From NCBI RefSeq assembly GCF_900101605.1, contig NZ_FMUR01000018.1, positions 26,203 through 90,202 of the forward strand: a DNA stretch of 64,000 bases. The letters run 5' to 3'. Positions within the stretch are counted from its first letter, which is position 1; each line of letters starts with the position of its first letter. Under the pieces are notes generated by a model. The model had not been told where the DNA came from, did not search any database, and worked only from the letters and a program-made list of their open reading frames with translations. This stretch comes from Butyrivibrio hungatei (GTDB taxonomy: Bacteria; Bacillota; Clostridia; Lachnospirales; Lachnospiraceae). Both the position numbers and the translations under genes were made by a program. Positions 8,597-16,910 of the stretch are shown piece by piece.

Positions 8597-9535
8597 ATGA
8601 ATGTATCAAACTACCAAACGCATATAGCATTCAAGCTTGATGCTAACGAGAAGATGTCGAGCTTTGGAATGAAGATGCTAAAGCAACTGAATAACAGAAG
8701 CATACTTGATATTGCGCTTATCAAACAAAATGGAAGTAACAGACTTATATGCAGGACTGAAGGGCTTGAGAGCATCAATGCAATAGACAGGCTTTTGACT
8801 ATAGACAGCAGGAAAGATCTGATAGCAAGGCTTGCACAGCTTATAGGCATGTTTGAAGAAAATGCTTTCCTTAACAAAGAATTTATTGTGCTTGATCCGG
8901 ATAAGGTCTTTATCAATCCGGAGGATGGAAGTGCAAGATTTATTGTACTTCCTGTAGTGTCTAATGCCACAGGAGCTCTTGGAAGAGAGTGGCTCGAAAA
9001 GTTGTATGAGTATCTTGAGACTGTGGTCTATAGTGTTGAAGCGGGAACGGATGCTTCGATAGACAGGTTGAGGGACATACTTATTAACCTGGATGATGAC
9101 AGGACGGATAGCGGAGAACTTGCAATCAACGGACTTATAAATTTGTGCCGCTATATTGTAGAGAATTACGCAGGTGCAGCAAAAGAGATACAGCCAAAGG
9201 TAGCAATGCCAAAGAGTAGCAACATTGCTGTCGGACTTAATTACCACGGAAGATACGGAAACTTTTCTTTGTACATCATAAAGAAAGAGTTTTTAATAGG
9301 AAAGTCAGAAACCTGTGACGGAAGAATACCGTTTAATAACGCTATTAGCAGGCAGCATGGGATGGTTTATATAGAAAACGGCGAATGCTTTTACGAAGAC
9401 CTCGGAAGCAGCAATTATTCAAGGTTAAACGGAGCAGTACTTGAGCCGAACAGAAGAGTAAAGTTAAATAACGAAGATATCTTAATGCTTGCGGATATGG
9501 AATTTAAAGTAGAAATACTGGAAAGTGCCGGATAA
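8597..9535 (+). CDS. FHA-domain protein with EssB/YukC-like (DUF6382-type) N-terminal domain
   Basis: The product has 312 residues and no membrane helix. The N-terminal 150 residues (FGMKMLKQLNNRSILDIALI, later FIVLDPDKVFINPEDG and FIVLPV) resemble the pseudokinase-like N-domain of EssB/YukC and the DUF6382 domain found before FHA modules. Residues about 215-312 are an FHA domain: FLIGKSETCDGRIPF, then SRQH and a glycine-poor SSNYSRLNG in place of the usual S-x-NGT-x-xNG. FHA domains read phosphothreonine, so this is a plausible regulatory adaptor of the secretion machine. It heads the operon behind the promoter at 8481-8509 and ends 5 bases before the ATPase gene. The assignment to the secretion system is by context; the EssB similarity is a fold-level impression that needs a profile search. 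Confidence 0.75.
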   Translation: MNVSNYQTHIAFKLDANEKMSSFGMKMLKQLNNRSILDIALIKQNGSNRLICRTEGLESINAIDRLLTIDSRKDLIARLAQLIGMFEENAFLNKEFIVLDPDKVFINPEDGSARFIVLPVVSNATGALGREWLEKLYEYLETVVYSVEAGTDASIDRLRDILINLDDDRTDSGELAINGLINLCRYIVENYAGAAKEIQPKVAMPKSSNIAVGLNYHGRYGNFSLYIIKKEFLIGKSETCDGRIPFNNAISRQHGMVYIENGECFYEDLGSSNYSRLNGAVLEPNRRVKLNNEDILMLADMEFKVEILESAG

Positions 9536-9540
9536 AACTG

Positions 9541-10566
9541 ATGAAAGAAAAAAAGATTCTTTTAATAAGTTTTGACAAAGAATATGTTGATAAGATCTTG
9601 TCGGAATTGCCGTTTGTATTAAATGACAGTTCAGAGCTGATAGTTATTTCGAATGAAGAATACTTTTCGGAATACTGTAGGCAGGGACATCCTAAGGTGG
9701 ATGTGCTTATTGCAGATGAATATATCAGCAGGGAAGCATTTTTTTCCCAACAGGCGGATACAACATACTATCTTGTTGAAAACACTGAAGCAAAAAATAC
9801 CATAAGTAAATATGATGCAACGGAGGGCATTGTTAATAAGCTTGGAGAAGATTATGTCACAACCGTGCAGGAAGATGTAGGAAAGACAAGGATAATCGAT
9901 GTCTGTGCCGCAAGCGGAGGCTGCGGAAAGACCAAAGCCGCCATTGGAATAGCGGCAAGATTGTCCCAGATGGGATATGACGTCTTGTATGTTGACGCGG
10001 AGGAGACTCAGAACTTTTATGAATTCCTTCCTGAGAACCTCAAGGAGGACTGGGCTGAAGCATCATTGGCAATCGCCTTTATGAACGGCGGAGCCTTGGA
10101 TATGCTTATCAAGAACATCAGAAAAGCTGCATTTGATTATGTTCCCGCGTTCAAAGATCCTCTTTATGCCTATAACATATCTTTACAAGCCTATTATGAC
10201 ATGGTGAATGAGATAGCAGGCAGAGAGATGTACGACTACATAGTTGTTGAACATACACCGGGGCTTACGAAGGAACTTGCCAAGCATCTCTCAGACAGCA
10301 AGATGATGGCAATGTGTACCAAAGACATTGCGGGAGAAGCTGAGAGGGTAAAAAGATTTGTCGGAAACCTGGCAGGATTCGGCGGACAATGCGTTGTGAT
10401 ATGTAACTGCGATGAAACAAGCGTAGATGCAGATATAAACATCAAATCGGATGAATATGATTATCCTGTATGTGAGATGGTTGCTTTCGATAACAACGCG
10501 GCAATAGATGCTGCGAAGTTGATTGAAGGAAAAAGATATTTGGCAACGGTGATTGCTGTGAAATAA
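9541..10566 (+). CDS. CpaE/MinD-like P-loop ATPase of the type VII locus
   Basis: This 341-residue protein has a CheY/CpaE-like N-terminal domain (about 1-110, starting KKILLISFDKEYVDKI) and a ParA/MinD-type nucleotide-binding domain. The P-loop is CAASGGCGKTKAA at about 122-134, and the second switch strand is VLYVDAEE. The signature lysine that MinD proteins carry just before GGxGKT is Ser here, so the deviant Walker A is further altered. A late strand with CVVICNCDE fits the fold. Homologous ATPases occur in some Gram-positive type VII and type IV pilus loci, where they probably position or energise assembly. Here it lies between the FHA and YukD-like genes with gaps of 5 and 13 bases, so it belongs to the operon. 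Substrate and partners are not visible. Confidence 0.78.
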   Translation: MKEKKILLISFDKEYVDKILSELPFVLNDSSELIVISNEEYFSEYCRQGHPKVDVLIADEYISREAFFSQQADTTYYLVENTEAKNTISKYDATEGIVNKLGEDYVTTVQEDVGKTRIIDVCAASGGCGKTKAAIGIAARLSQMGYDVLYVDAEETQNFYEFLPENLKEDWAEASLAIAFMNGGALDMLIKNIRKAAFDYVPAFKDPLYAYNISLQAYYDMVNEIAGREMYDYIVVEHTPGLTKELAKHLSDSKMMAMCTKDIAGEAERVKRFVGNLAGFGGQCVVICNCDETSVDADINIKSDEYDYPVCEMVAFDNNAAIDAAKLIEGKRYLATVIAVK

Positions 10567-10579
10567 AAAGGTGCTAAAC

Positions 10580-10834
10580 ATGAGTGATAACATAATAGTT
10601 TTATTCAGAAACAGCAAAAATAATAAAGAAATTGATCTGGAGGTTCCGGGAAACCTCACAGCCAATGAACTTATTTACGGGCTAAATGAGAGCTTTAATC
10701 TTGGAATCAACATGGATAAACCAAAGCAATGTTTCCTTAGGGCCGATTACCCCAAAGCTCTTATCAGAGGGGAAAAGACCTTAGAGGAGCTTGGAATCAG
10801 AAACGGCACAATAATCTATTACGACGAGCGATGA
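10580..10834 (+). CDS. esaB: YukD/EsaB ubiquitin-like type VII secretion protein
   Basis: This 84-residue beta-grasp protein starts MSDNIIVLFRNSKN. I chose ATG 10580 because AAAGG at 10567-10571 is 8 bases upstream; a GTG at 10571 overlaps that site. The two hairpin strands (IIVLFRNSK, IDLEVPGNLTANEL) and the C-terminal LEELGIRNGTIIYY follow the YukD pattern, in which a ubiquitin fold lacks a processed Gly-Gly tail. YukD/EsaB is a conserved cytosolic partner of EssC-type ATPases and is required for, or tunes, WXG100 export. It is immediately followed by the EssC gene, the usual order in type VIIb loci. Confidence 0.85.
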   Translation: MSDNIIVLFRNSKNNKEIDLEVPGNLTANELIYGLNESFNLGINMDKPKQCFLRADYPKALIRGEKTLEELGIRNGTIIYYDER

Positions 10835-10840
10835 GAGACT

Positions 10841-13800
10841 ATGAACTATAAGCTGACTATTTACAACAACAAAGTTTATAAAGAGCTAAGCCTTACAGAA
10901 TACATGGAACACGTCACTGTCGGTACCGGCAAAGACAGCAAAGTATGCTTCTTTAAAGAGGATATCGGCAGAGATCTGGAGATAGAAGTTATCAAGCAGC
11001 AAAATGACTATATCGTTTCATCTTCACAGGATCTTTTCTTTAACACTGATTCTGTAAAAGAGAAGATTCATGTTCTTAAGACGGGTGAGAGCATAGATGT
11101 ATGCGACGGAACTACCGAGAGTGTAATTCTTTCACTTGAATTCAGCGAGGATTTCGGAGATGTTCAGGGCGATTACAATCTTGATATCACAATTTCGGGA
11201 GCGAGCCGGATAACTATCGGAGGCAGAAATGACTCAGACATAACCATTTCTGACAGAACTCTTGCCGATGATATCATCACGCTTATAAGAAATCCCGAAG
11301 GATTTGATGTAGATATCTCTGCCAGCCGCTATGGCGTTAAGGTAAACGGAGTAAATCTCAAGAAAAAGGCGAGCATTGTCCTTAAGGATAAGCAGTTCCT
11401 TGAATATTGCGGGAATTTCTTTTACCTGGAGGGTGACCACCTGTTTACTTCCGACAGCGGAGAGATAAGGACAAGGCTTCAGCATGTGGATAATCTTCCG
11501 CAGAAGAATCACTTTAAATATCCGCAGTTCATAAGAAGTGCAAGGCAGCAGTATGCAGATCTTGATGAAAAGCCGGAGATTCTTCCGCCTAAGACTGCAC
11601 CTACTGAGCCTAAGAAGAACCTGATAAGGATACTTCTTCCTGTAATACTTATGCTGGTTCTCATGGTGTTTGTAAGAGGTATGCTCATGCCGGGCAACAA
11701 GCTCTACATAGTGTATTTCGCGGCATCTATGGTTATAAGCGGAAGTATGTCGGTGTGGAATTATTTTGACAACGGCAAGGACTATCGCAAGAAGAAGGCA
11801 AACAGAATAAAAGTATATAACGAATATCTTGATAAAAAAGAGGAAGAACTTACAAAGCTTCGAAACGATGAGAGAACTCTTATTTCCGAGAGAAACAGAT
11901 CGGTTGAAGAGACTGTAAGAAATATAAGTGATTTCAGCGCAAGACTTTTTGAAAAAGAAAAAGATCACGACGACTTCCTTGATATCAGAGTCGGAACGGG
12001 AAGAGTTGAATCAGAGTGTCAGGTATCTTTCAGAAAGCAGGAATATCTTGAGACCGAAGATATGCTCATGGATTATCCCGAGAAGATACATGACAAATAT
12101 CAGTATATAGATGGCATGCCGGTTATCCTTGAACTCGGCAAAGTCAACGCCGTAGGTGTTATCGGTATCAGAGACAAGCTGTATCAGATGATGAAGAACA
12201 TGATACTCACAGTTTCGGGCCAGCACTTCTACGATGATGTAAAAGAGTTTTTGATAATTGACAAAGAAGACGTTAAGTACTTTGATTGGACAAGATGGAT
12301 CAAGAACTTCAGTGATGAATCAACAGGAATGCGCTTTATCATCCACGATGATGAAAGTTCCAAATCGGGACTTGAGTTCCTGTACGGTGAACTCGCAGCA
12401 AGAGAAGCACTTAAAGATAAAGAACTTGAGCAATTTGCTCATTTTGTAGTGTATGTATATCGCTCAAGCAAATTCATGGAACATCCTGTTAAGGAATATG
12501 TACGCAATGCAAACAAGCTTGGATTTACATTCGTATTCTTCGAAGAATTTGAAGAGCTTTTGCATAAGAACTGCGACAAGAGAATGTTCCTTGAGCCTGA
12601 TAAGAATCACGGATTTATTCAGGATACCGAAGACGGAAACAAGATTCAGTACTTCGATTACGATCATATCTCAATGGATACGGTCAAGCAGTGTGCAATG
12701 AAGCTTGCGCCTGTGTATGTAAAAGAGCTGAGTCTTGAGAGTACACTTACCAAGAATATATCTTTTTACCAGTTGCTTAATATCATGAATGCTCATGATC
12801 TCGACTTGGGTAAAAGATGGAGTGAATCAAAGGTTTACGAATCAATGGCTGCGCCACTCGGAGTAAAGAGCGGTGATGAAGTTGTAGCACTCGACTTGCA
12901 TGAAAAATATCATGGTCCTCACGGACTTGTTGCAGGTACTACAGGTTCAGGTAAGTCAGAGATTATGCAGTCATACATTTTGTCAATAGCAACTCTGTTC
13001 CATCCTTACGATGTAAGTTTCATCATCATCGACTTTAAGGGTGGTGGTATGGCGAACCAGTTTAAGAACCTGCCACACCTTAACGGTGCTATTACAAACA
13101 TTGACGGAAAGCAGATAAACAGATCGCTTAAGTCGATCAAGGCGGAACTTATCAAGAGGCAGGAGCTTTTTGCCAAGTACGAAGTTAACCAGATCGACAA
13201 TTACATAAAGTTGTATAAAGAGGGAAGGGCAGAGGTTCCGCTTCCGCACCTGATACTTCTTGTAGATGAGTTTGCGGAACTTAAGGCAGAACAGCCTGAC
13301 TTCATGAAGGAGCTTATTAGTACCGCCCGTATCGGACGAAGCCTTGGCGTTCATCTGATACTTGCAACACAGAAACCTTCGGGTGTCGTAAACGACCAGA
13401 TCTGGAGTAACTCTAAGTTCAAGCTCTGTTTGAAGGTGCAGGAGAAGAGCGATAGTAATGAAGTTCTTCATTCTCCGCTTGCTGCAGAGATCAGAGAGCC
13501 AGGTCGTGCTTATCTGCAGGTTGGTAATAATGAGATATTTGAACTTTTCCAATCCGCATACAGTGGGGCACCTGCGCTTGTACAGAGTACCAATGCAAAG
13601 AGAAAGTTCAGGATAAACAGTGTAAGCCTTTCGGGAAAAAGAAAGGTCATATACGAGCAGAAGCCCGAGAAGAGCGAAGCTTCTCTTACGCAGCTTGAAG
13701 CAATGGTTGAGTATGTCAACGAATATTGCACGGAAGCGCATATTGCCAAGCTTGATGACATTATCCTTCCGCCGCTTCCTGAGATGGTTCCTTATCCTCA

Positions 13801-15361
13801 CAAGCTTGAGAAAGTTGGAACCGATGTTACAGTTCCTATCGGAATCTGTGACGATCCCGACAGACAGGCACAGGATCCGTTTGAGATCAACCTGTCAAAG
13901 AGTCATTACTATATACTCGGCTCGTCTCTTAGCGGTAAGACGGCGATGTTGCAGGGCATGATGATGGGAATTACCGCAAAGTATTCTCCGAAGGAAGTAA
14001 ACATCTACATCATTGACTTTGCTTCTATGATGATGAAGATATTTGAAGGACTTAACCACGTCGGAAGCGTAGTAACGATCGCTGACGAGGATAAGCTCAA
14101 GAACCTTATTAAGATGCTTCTTGAGAAGATCGGTCGCAGAAGAAAACTTCTTGCTGACAGAGGACTTAGCTCTTTCAGCTCCTACAGGGAAGCAGGATAT
14201 AAGGATGAAGCGCAGATAATCGTGTTCATCGAGAACTACACGGTATTTAAGGCTACCTACCCGAATTACGAGAATGATATTCTTGCTATATGCCGAGATG
14301 GTGTGGCAAACGGAATTTCAGTTGTCTTCACCAACCAGCAGATGTCGGGAATCGGATATAAGCTTATGTCGAACATCGCAGGTAAGATTGCTCTTAACTG
14401 TAACGACAAAGGTCAGTATGTAACATTGTTTGACAGATGCAGGATTCAGCCTGATGAGGTTCCGGGAAGAGGTATCACAAAGTTCGGAACAGAGCTTAAG
14501 GAATTCCAGGCATATATGGCATTCCCGTCCGAGAAGGAAATTGATCGTATCAACAAGATCAAAGAGTACATCAAAGCATGTAATCACAAGTACGGATCGG
14601 AGATGGCCGAGAAAGTCAGATTTGTTCCTGCCGAGCTTACAGAAGATTTCCTTAAAGAAACCTGTGGCAATACAGAAGTTGAGAACGGCAAATTGATGTT
14701 TGGTCTTCATTATGCCAAGGTTGAGCCTGTATGGCTTGATCTTTTGGAAGGAAAAGAGATTGCAATATCAGGTAGAGAGGATCTCGGAAGATCTAAGTTT
14801 GTCGATTATCTGATCGGTAAGCTCATGAACGCGGACAGAAACGGATACATCAGACTTTATCTGTTTGATTCGGAACAAAGACAGTTCGAATCTGCCGCGC
14901 AGGCTAACAATATTATGTATTATTCATCAAATGCAATGGATGCTATCGAGGTCATTGAAGACCTTCACGACGGATTAATCCGTGAAGATAACAATGACGC
15001 AGGTGTAAGTAATGGACCTGTCAAAGTGGTAGTATTTGCAGATAGAAAAACCATTGAAGTAATTGGAAAGGAGGAGAACATACTAGAGAAATACCTGGAA
15101 ATTGTAAAGTATTCAAAGCAAAACAAGGTATGCATTATGTACACCGATGTAGAAAACGTTGCTGTTACCGGATTGGCTAATCCTATAAGCACACACATCA
15201 GAGACGAAGGTTCAAAGATATTCTTTGAGAATCCAAAAGACATTGCTCTTGTAAAGATGCCACAAAATGTCATAACCGCTGTAAAAGTTTCTGCAGGCAT
15301 GGGTGATACATTTTACATAAATAACTCAAAGATCAAGAGAGTAAAGGTACCTCTTGGATAA
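10841..15361 (+). CDS. essC: EssC-type FtsK/SpoIIIE ATPase, motor of the type VIIb secretion system
   Basis: This is a 1506-residue membrane ATPase. Two FHA-like modules occupy about 1-205, the second showing ITIGGRNDSDITISD. Two transmembrane helices follow at about 265-310 (ILLPVILMLVLMVFVRGML and a following helix). Three RecA-like domains come next. Domain 1 has an intact Walker A GTTGSGKSE near 699 and Walker B LILLVDEFAEL near 805. Domain 2 has GSSLSGKT near 1027. Domain 3 has a degenerate GREDLGRSKF near 1311, with Arg for the catalytic Lys. This architecture is diagnostic of EssC, which recruits WXG100/LXG substrates through its last domain and drives their export through the membrane. 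The length is typical. It lies between the YukD-like gene and the WXG100 genes in one operon. Confidence 0.93.
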   Translation: MNYKLTIYNNKVYKELSLTEYMEHVTVGTGKDSKVCFFKEDIGRDLEIEVIKQQNDYIVSSSQDLFFNTDSVKEKIHVLKTGESIDVCDGTTESVILSLEFSEDFGDVQGDYNLDITISGASRITIGGRNDSDITISDRTLADDIITLIRNPEGFDVDISASRYGVKVNGVNLKKKASIVLKDKQFLEYCGNFFYLEGDHLFTSDSGEIRTRLQHVDNLPQKNHFKYPQFIRSARQQYADLDEKPEILPPKTAPTEPKKNLIRILLPVILMLVLMVFVRGMLMPGNKLYIVYFAASMVISGSMSVWNYFDNGKDYRKKKANRIKVYNEYLDKKEEELTKLRNDERTLISERNRSVEETVRNISDFSARLFEKEKDHDDFLDIRVGTGRVESECQVSFRKQEYLETEDMLMDYPEKIHDKYQYIDGMPVILELGKVNAVGVIGIRDKLYQMMKNMILTVSGQHFYDDVKEFLIIDKEDVKYFDWTRWIKNFSDESTGMRFIIHDDESSKSGLEFLYGELAAREALKDKELEQFAHFVVYVYRSSKFMEHPVKEYVRNANKLGFTFVFFEEFEELLHKNCDKRMFLEPDKNHGFIQDTEDGNKIQYFDYDHISMDTVKQCAMKLAPVYVKELSLESTLTKNISFYQLLNIMNAHDLDLGKRWSESKVYESMAAPLGVKSGDEVVALDLHEKYHGPHGLVAGTTGSGKSEIMQSYILSIATLFHPYDVSFIIIDFKGGGMANQFKNLPHLNGAITNIDGKQINRSLKSIKAELIKRQELFAKYEVNQIDNYIKLYKEGRAEVPLPHLILLVDEFAELKAEQPDFMKELISTARIGRSLGVHLILATQKPSGVVNDQIWSNSKFKLCLKVQEKSDSNEVLHSPLAAEIREPGRAYLQVGNNEIFELFQSAYSGAPALVQSTNAKRKFRINSVSLSGKRKVIYEQKPEKSEASLTQLEAMVEYVNEYCTEAHIAKLDDIILPPLPEMVPYPHKLEKVGTDVTVPIGICDDPDRQAQDPFEINLSKSHYYILGSSLSGKTAMLQGMMMGITAKYSPKEVNIYIIDFASMMMKIFEGLNHVGSVVTIADEDKLKNLIKMLLEKIGRRRKLLADRGLSSFSSYREAGYKDEAQIIVFIENYTVFKATYPNYENDILAICRDGVANGISVVFTNQQMSGIGYKLMSNIAGKIALNCNDKGQYVTLFDRCRIQPDEVPGRGITKFGTELKEFQAYMAFPSEKEIDRINKIKEYIKACNHKYGSEMAEKVRFVPAELTEDFLKETCGNTEVENGKLMFGLHYAKVEPVWLDLLEGKEIAISGREDLGRSKFVDYLIGKLMNADRNGYIRLYLFDSEQRQFESAAQANNIMYYSSNAMDAIEVIEDLHDGLIREDNNDAGVSNGPVKVVVFADRKTIEVIGKEENILEKYLEIVKYSKQNKVCIMYTDVENVAVTGLANPISTHIRDEGSKIFFENPKDIALVKMPQNVITAVKVSAGMGDTFYINNSKIKRVKVPLG

Positions 15362-15377
15362 AGTAAAGGAGAAAGAT

Positions 15378-15671
15378 ATGAGTGGAAAAAAAGGTGTAAA
15401 CGTAGAATTTCTTGACGAAAAGTCACGCCTCTTAGAGGCAGGCGCACAGGATCTGGATGATTTAACATCTCAGGTTGCAGGACTTCAGGGACCCCTTGAG
15501 GATTGCTGGCAGGGTGCAGAAGGTGAAGCATGTATCGAATTCATCAACAATCTGTCACTTAAGATGGGCAAGATGTCCGAGCAGATCCGTAAGATCAATG
15601 ACTGGGTAAATAGCGTTTCTAAGAGCTACCAGGAAGATGCTGAGAACGGACGTAGAGCGTACGAGATCTAA
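15378..15671 (+). CDS. WXG100 family type VII substrate (EsxA-like)
   Basis: The product has 97 residues. ATG 15378 was chosen because AGGAG lies 7 bases upstream; the open frame extends further back into the EssC end. The two predicted helices are joined by CWQGAEG (W-x-G), the hallmark of WXG100 proteins, with YQEDAENGRRAYE at the C-terminus as the region that carries the export signal in the family. WXG100 proteins form antiparallel four-helix dimers, are secreted by EssC and activate it by multimerisation. The gene follows EssC by 16 bases and is followed by a second small helical gene, making an Esx-like pair. Confidence 0.9.
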   Translation: MSGKKGVNVEFLDEKSRLLEAGAQDLDDLTSQVAGLQGPLEDCWQGAEGEACIEFINNLSLKMGKMSEQIRKINDWVNSVSKSYQEDAENGRRAYEI

Positions 15672-15692
15672 GAGAACGAAAGGAGAACTAAT

Positions 15693-16001
15693 ATGGGTGC
15701 AAATGGTATGATCGCTGGTGATAGCGGAATAATTTCAGAGAATGGTGCAAAGCTTGTAAACTTTGCTGCAGATTTAAGAGAGAAGCTTTCTATGCTTAAA
15801 AGTGAGGTTGATGAGATCACAGAAGAAGGTATCTTCGGTGATTCAGCTGCAACACTTCTTAGTGTATATTATGATCTTGATCAGGATCTTAACAAGTATG
15901 CAGAGACATTGGATGTACTTGGAAGCAACGTTAAGACATCAGCCAGCAACTTGGAAGAGATTGATACAACACATTCTTCAGGTCTTACATACGAGGGATG
16001 A
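15693..16001 (+). CDS. WXG100-like small helical protein lacking the Trp (EsxB-like partner)
   Basis: The product has 102 residues, with AGGAG 8 bases before ATG 15693. Two helices flank a turn EEGIFGDSA in the position where WXG100 proteins have W-x-G, so the Trp is absent (Phe-Gly instead). A C-terminal amphipathic helix (YDLDQDLNKYAETLDVLGSN) and a flexible tail LTYEG complete it. The size, position next to a true WXG100 gene and helix-turn-helix layout suggest the heterodimer partner or a paralogue. It ends 8 bases before a strong hairpin, so it shares the WXG100 message. Confidence 0.75.
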   Translation: MGANGMIAGDSGIISENGAKLVNFAADLREKLSMLKSEVDEITEEGIFGDSAATLLSVYYDLDQDLNKYAETLDVLGSNVKTSASNLEEIDTTHSSGLTYEG

Positions 16002-16009
16002 GGTTTATC

Positions 16010-16041
16010 GACCTATGACAGTGTCAAAGCTGTCGTAGGTC
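16010..16041 (+). other. Strong intercistronic hairpin after the WXG100 pair
   Basis: GACCTATGACAG (16010-16021) pairs with CTGTCGTAGGTC (16030-16041) over 12 positions with one wobble and an 8-base loop. It starts 8 bases after the stop of the WXG-like gene. There is no U-tract behind it, so it looks like a 3' stabiliser, processing site or partial terminator that would let the WXG100 genes be expressed above the downstream genes. Confidence 0.55.
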
Positions 16042-16084
16042 TTCACGAATAATATGATTACAACCTAATAAAGGAGGAGTATAA

Positions 16085-16495
16085 ATGAAATTAAAGCGTG
16101 ATTATATGCATGAGATTAAAGACAGAACTGCAGAAAGAAATAGATATGCAAGCATAATGCATAAGCTGGAAGAACTTAGAGACGAACTTATCTGGCAGAG
16201 AACGAAGTTGCAGGAATATGTAAAGAGTCCTGTAGAGCAGTACATGCTTGCAGGCGGATCTTCTGAGGATTGGAAAGGTGCTAATTTTACTATTGCTGTA
16301 GAAAAGAAGAATACTCTTAATTCAGCACTTGGTAACTATGCAGGAGATGCTGCAACGCTTAATAGCCAAATAGACAGAGCTATCCAGGATGTAAGTAATA
16401 AGATAGATGCACTTAATCGTGAAATTGACAGATTGTGGGATAAGTGGGAACATGCTCCAGAACACGAGCCGGATCCGGAACCACGAAATAATTGA
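16085..16495 (+). CDS. YwqH-like (DUF5082-type) coiled-coil protein, LXG partner
   Basis: This 136-residue helical protein carries GGAGG upstream of ATG 16085. A long N-terminal coiled coil (RTAERNRYASIMHKLEELRD) leads to a turn SSEDWKG, a WXG-like corner, then a second coiled coil (SNKIDALNREIDRLWDKWEH) and a charged tail. This matches the Bacillus YwqH layout, in which the protein sits before a YwqI-like gene and an LXG toxin and acts as one of the small helical partners that form the export-competent complex with the toxin head. The assignment rests on architecture and gene order, and the primary sequence is divergent. Confidence 0.68.
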   Translation: MKLKRDYMHEIKDRTAERNRYASIMHKLEELRDELIWQRTKLQEYVKSPVEQYMLAGGSSEDWKGANFTIAVEKKNTLNSALGNYAGDAATLNSQIDRAIQDVSNKIDALNREIDRLWDKWEHAPEHEPDPEPRNN

Positions 16496-16513
16496 TAGTT
16501 AGGAGGAAGCGAA

Positions 16514-16885
16514 ATGTTTATTAGAGCGAGAAAATATGCGTATGAGATAAGTGCTGGCGGAGGAGCAGGTGTAGGAAGCTCATCTGAGATAAAGATTGAT
16601 GTTGATGAATATGAAAGAGTTGTTGATAACATACATGCTCAGACATCAGAGATTATAAAAACATATACAGGTTATGTTGCACCTGACAATGTTTGCAGAC
16701 TTAATTCTGTTATTCCTGATTATGAGCAGGCAGATCACGAAGTAGAAGATATGCTCAGACTCTTAAAGAGGGAGCTTTTTCAGGTGGTTAGGGTGATGAG
16801 AAAAGTTAAAGATGACATTGTATCTATTGATGCACAGAAATCTCAGGAAGCTGCGAATAATATATATGACGGAAGTAAACATTAA
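16514..16885 (+). CDS. YwqI-like (DUF5344 / TIGR04197-type) LXG partner protein
   Basis: The product has 123 residues, with AGGAGG upstream of ATG 16514. After a short Gly/Ser-rich start (GGGAGVGSSSEIKIDVDEYE) it has the SEIKID...V strand-helix entry typical of YwqI/DUF5344, then YVAPDNVCRLNSVIPDYEQ in the place of the conserved N-x-L-D segment. A long C-terminal helix ends KDDIVSIDAQKSQEAANNI. Such proteins pair with YwqH-like ones and bind LXG heads before secretion. The gene sits 25 bases upstream of the second RHS giant, exactly where partners of that effector are expected. Confidence 0.7.
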   Translation: MFIRARKYAYEISAGGGAGVGSSSEIKIDVDEYERVVDNIHAQTSEIIKTYTGYVAPDNVCRLNSVIPDYEQADHEVEDMLRLLKRELFQVVRVMRKVKDDIVSIDAQKSQEAANNIYDGSKH

Positions 16886-16910
16886 TCTTGGAAAGGGAGT
16901 TTAAGGAGTT

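Noticed and set aside
12983..13801. 272-codon minus-strand frame opposite the EssC ATPase domain
   Set aside because: It covers the Walker A/B region of EssC, and its translation is basic and low in recognisable features. Shadow frame.
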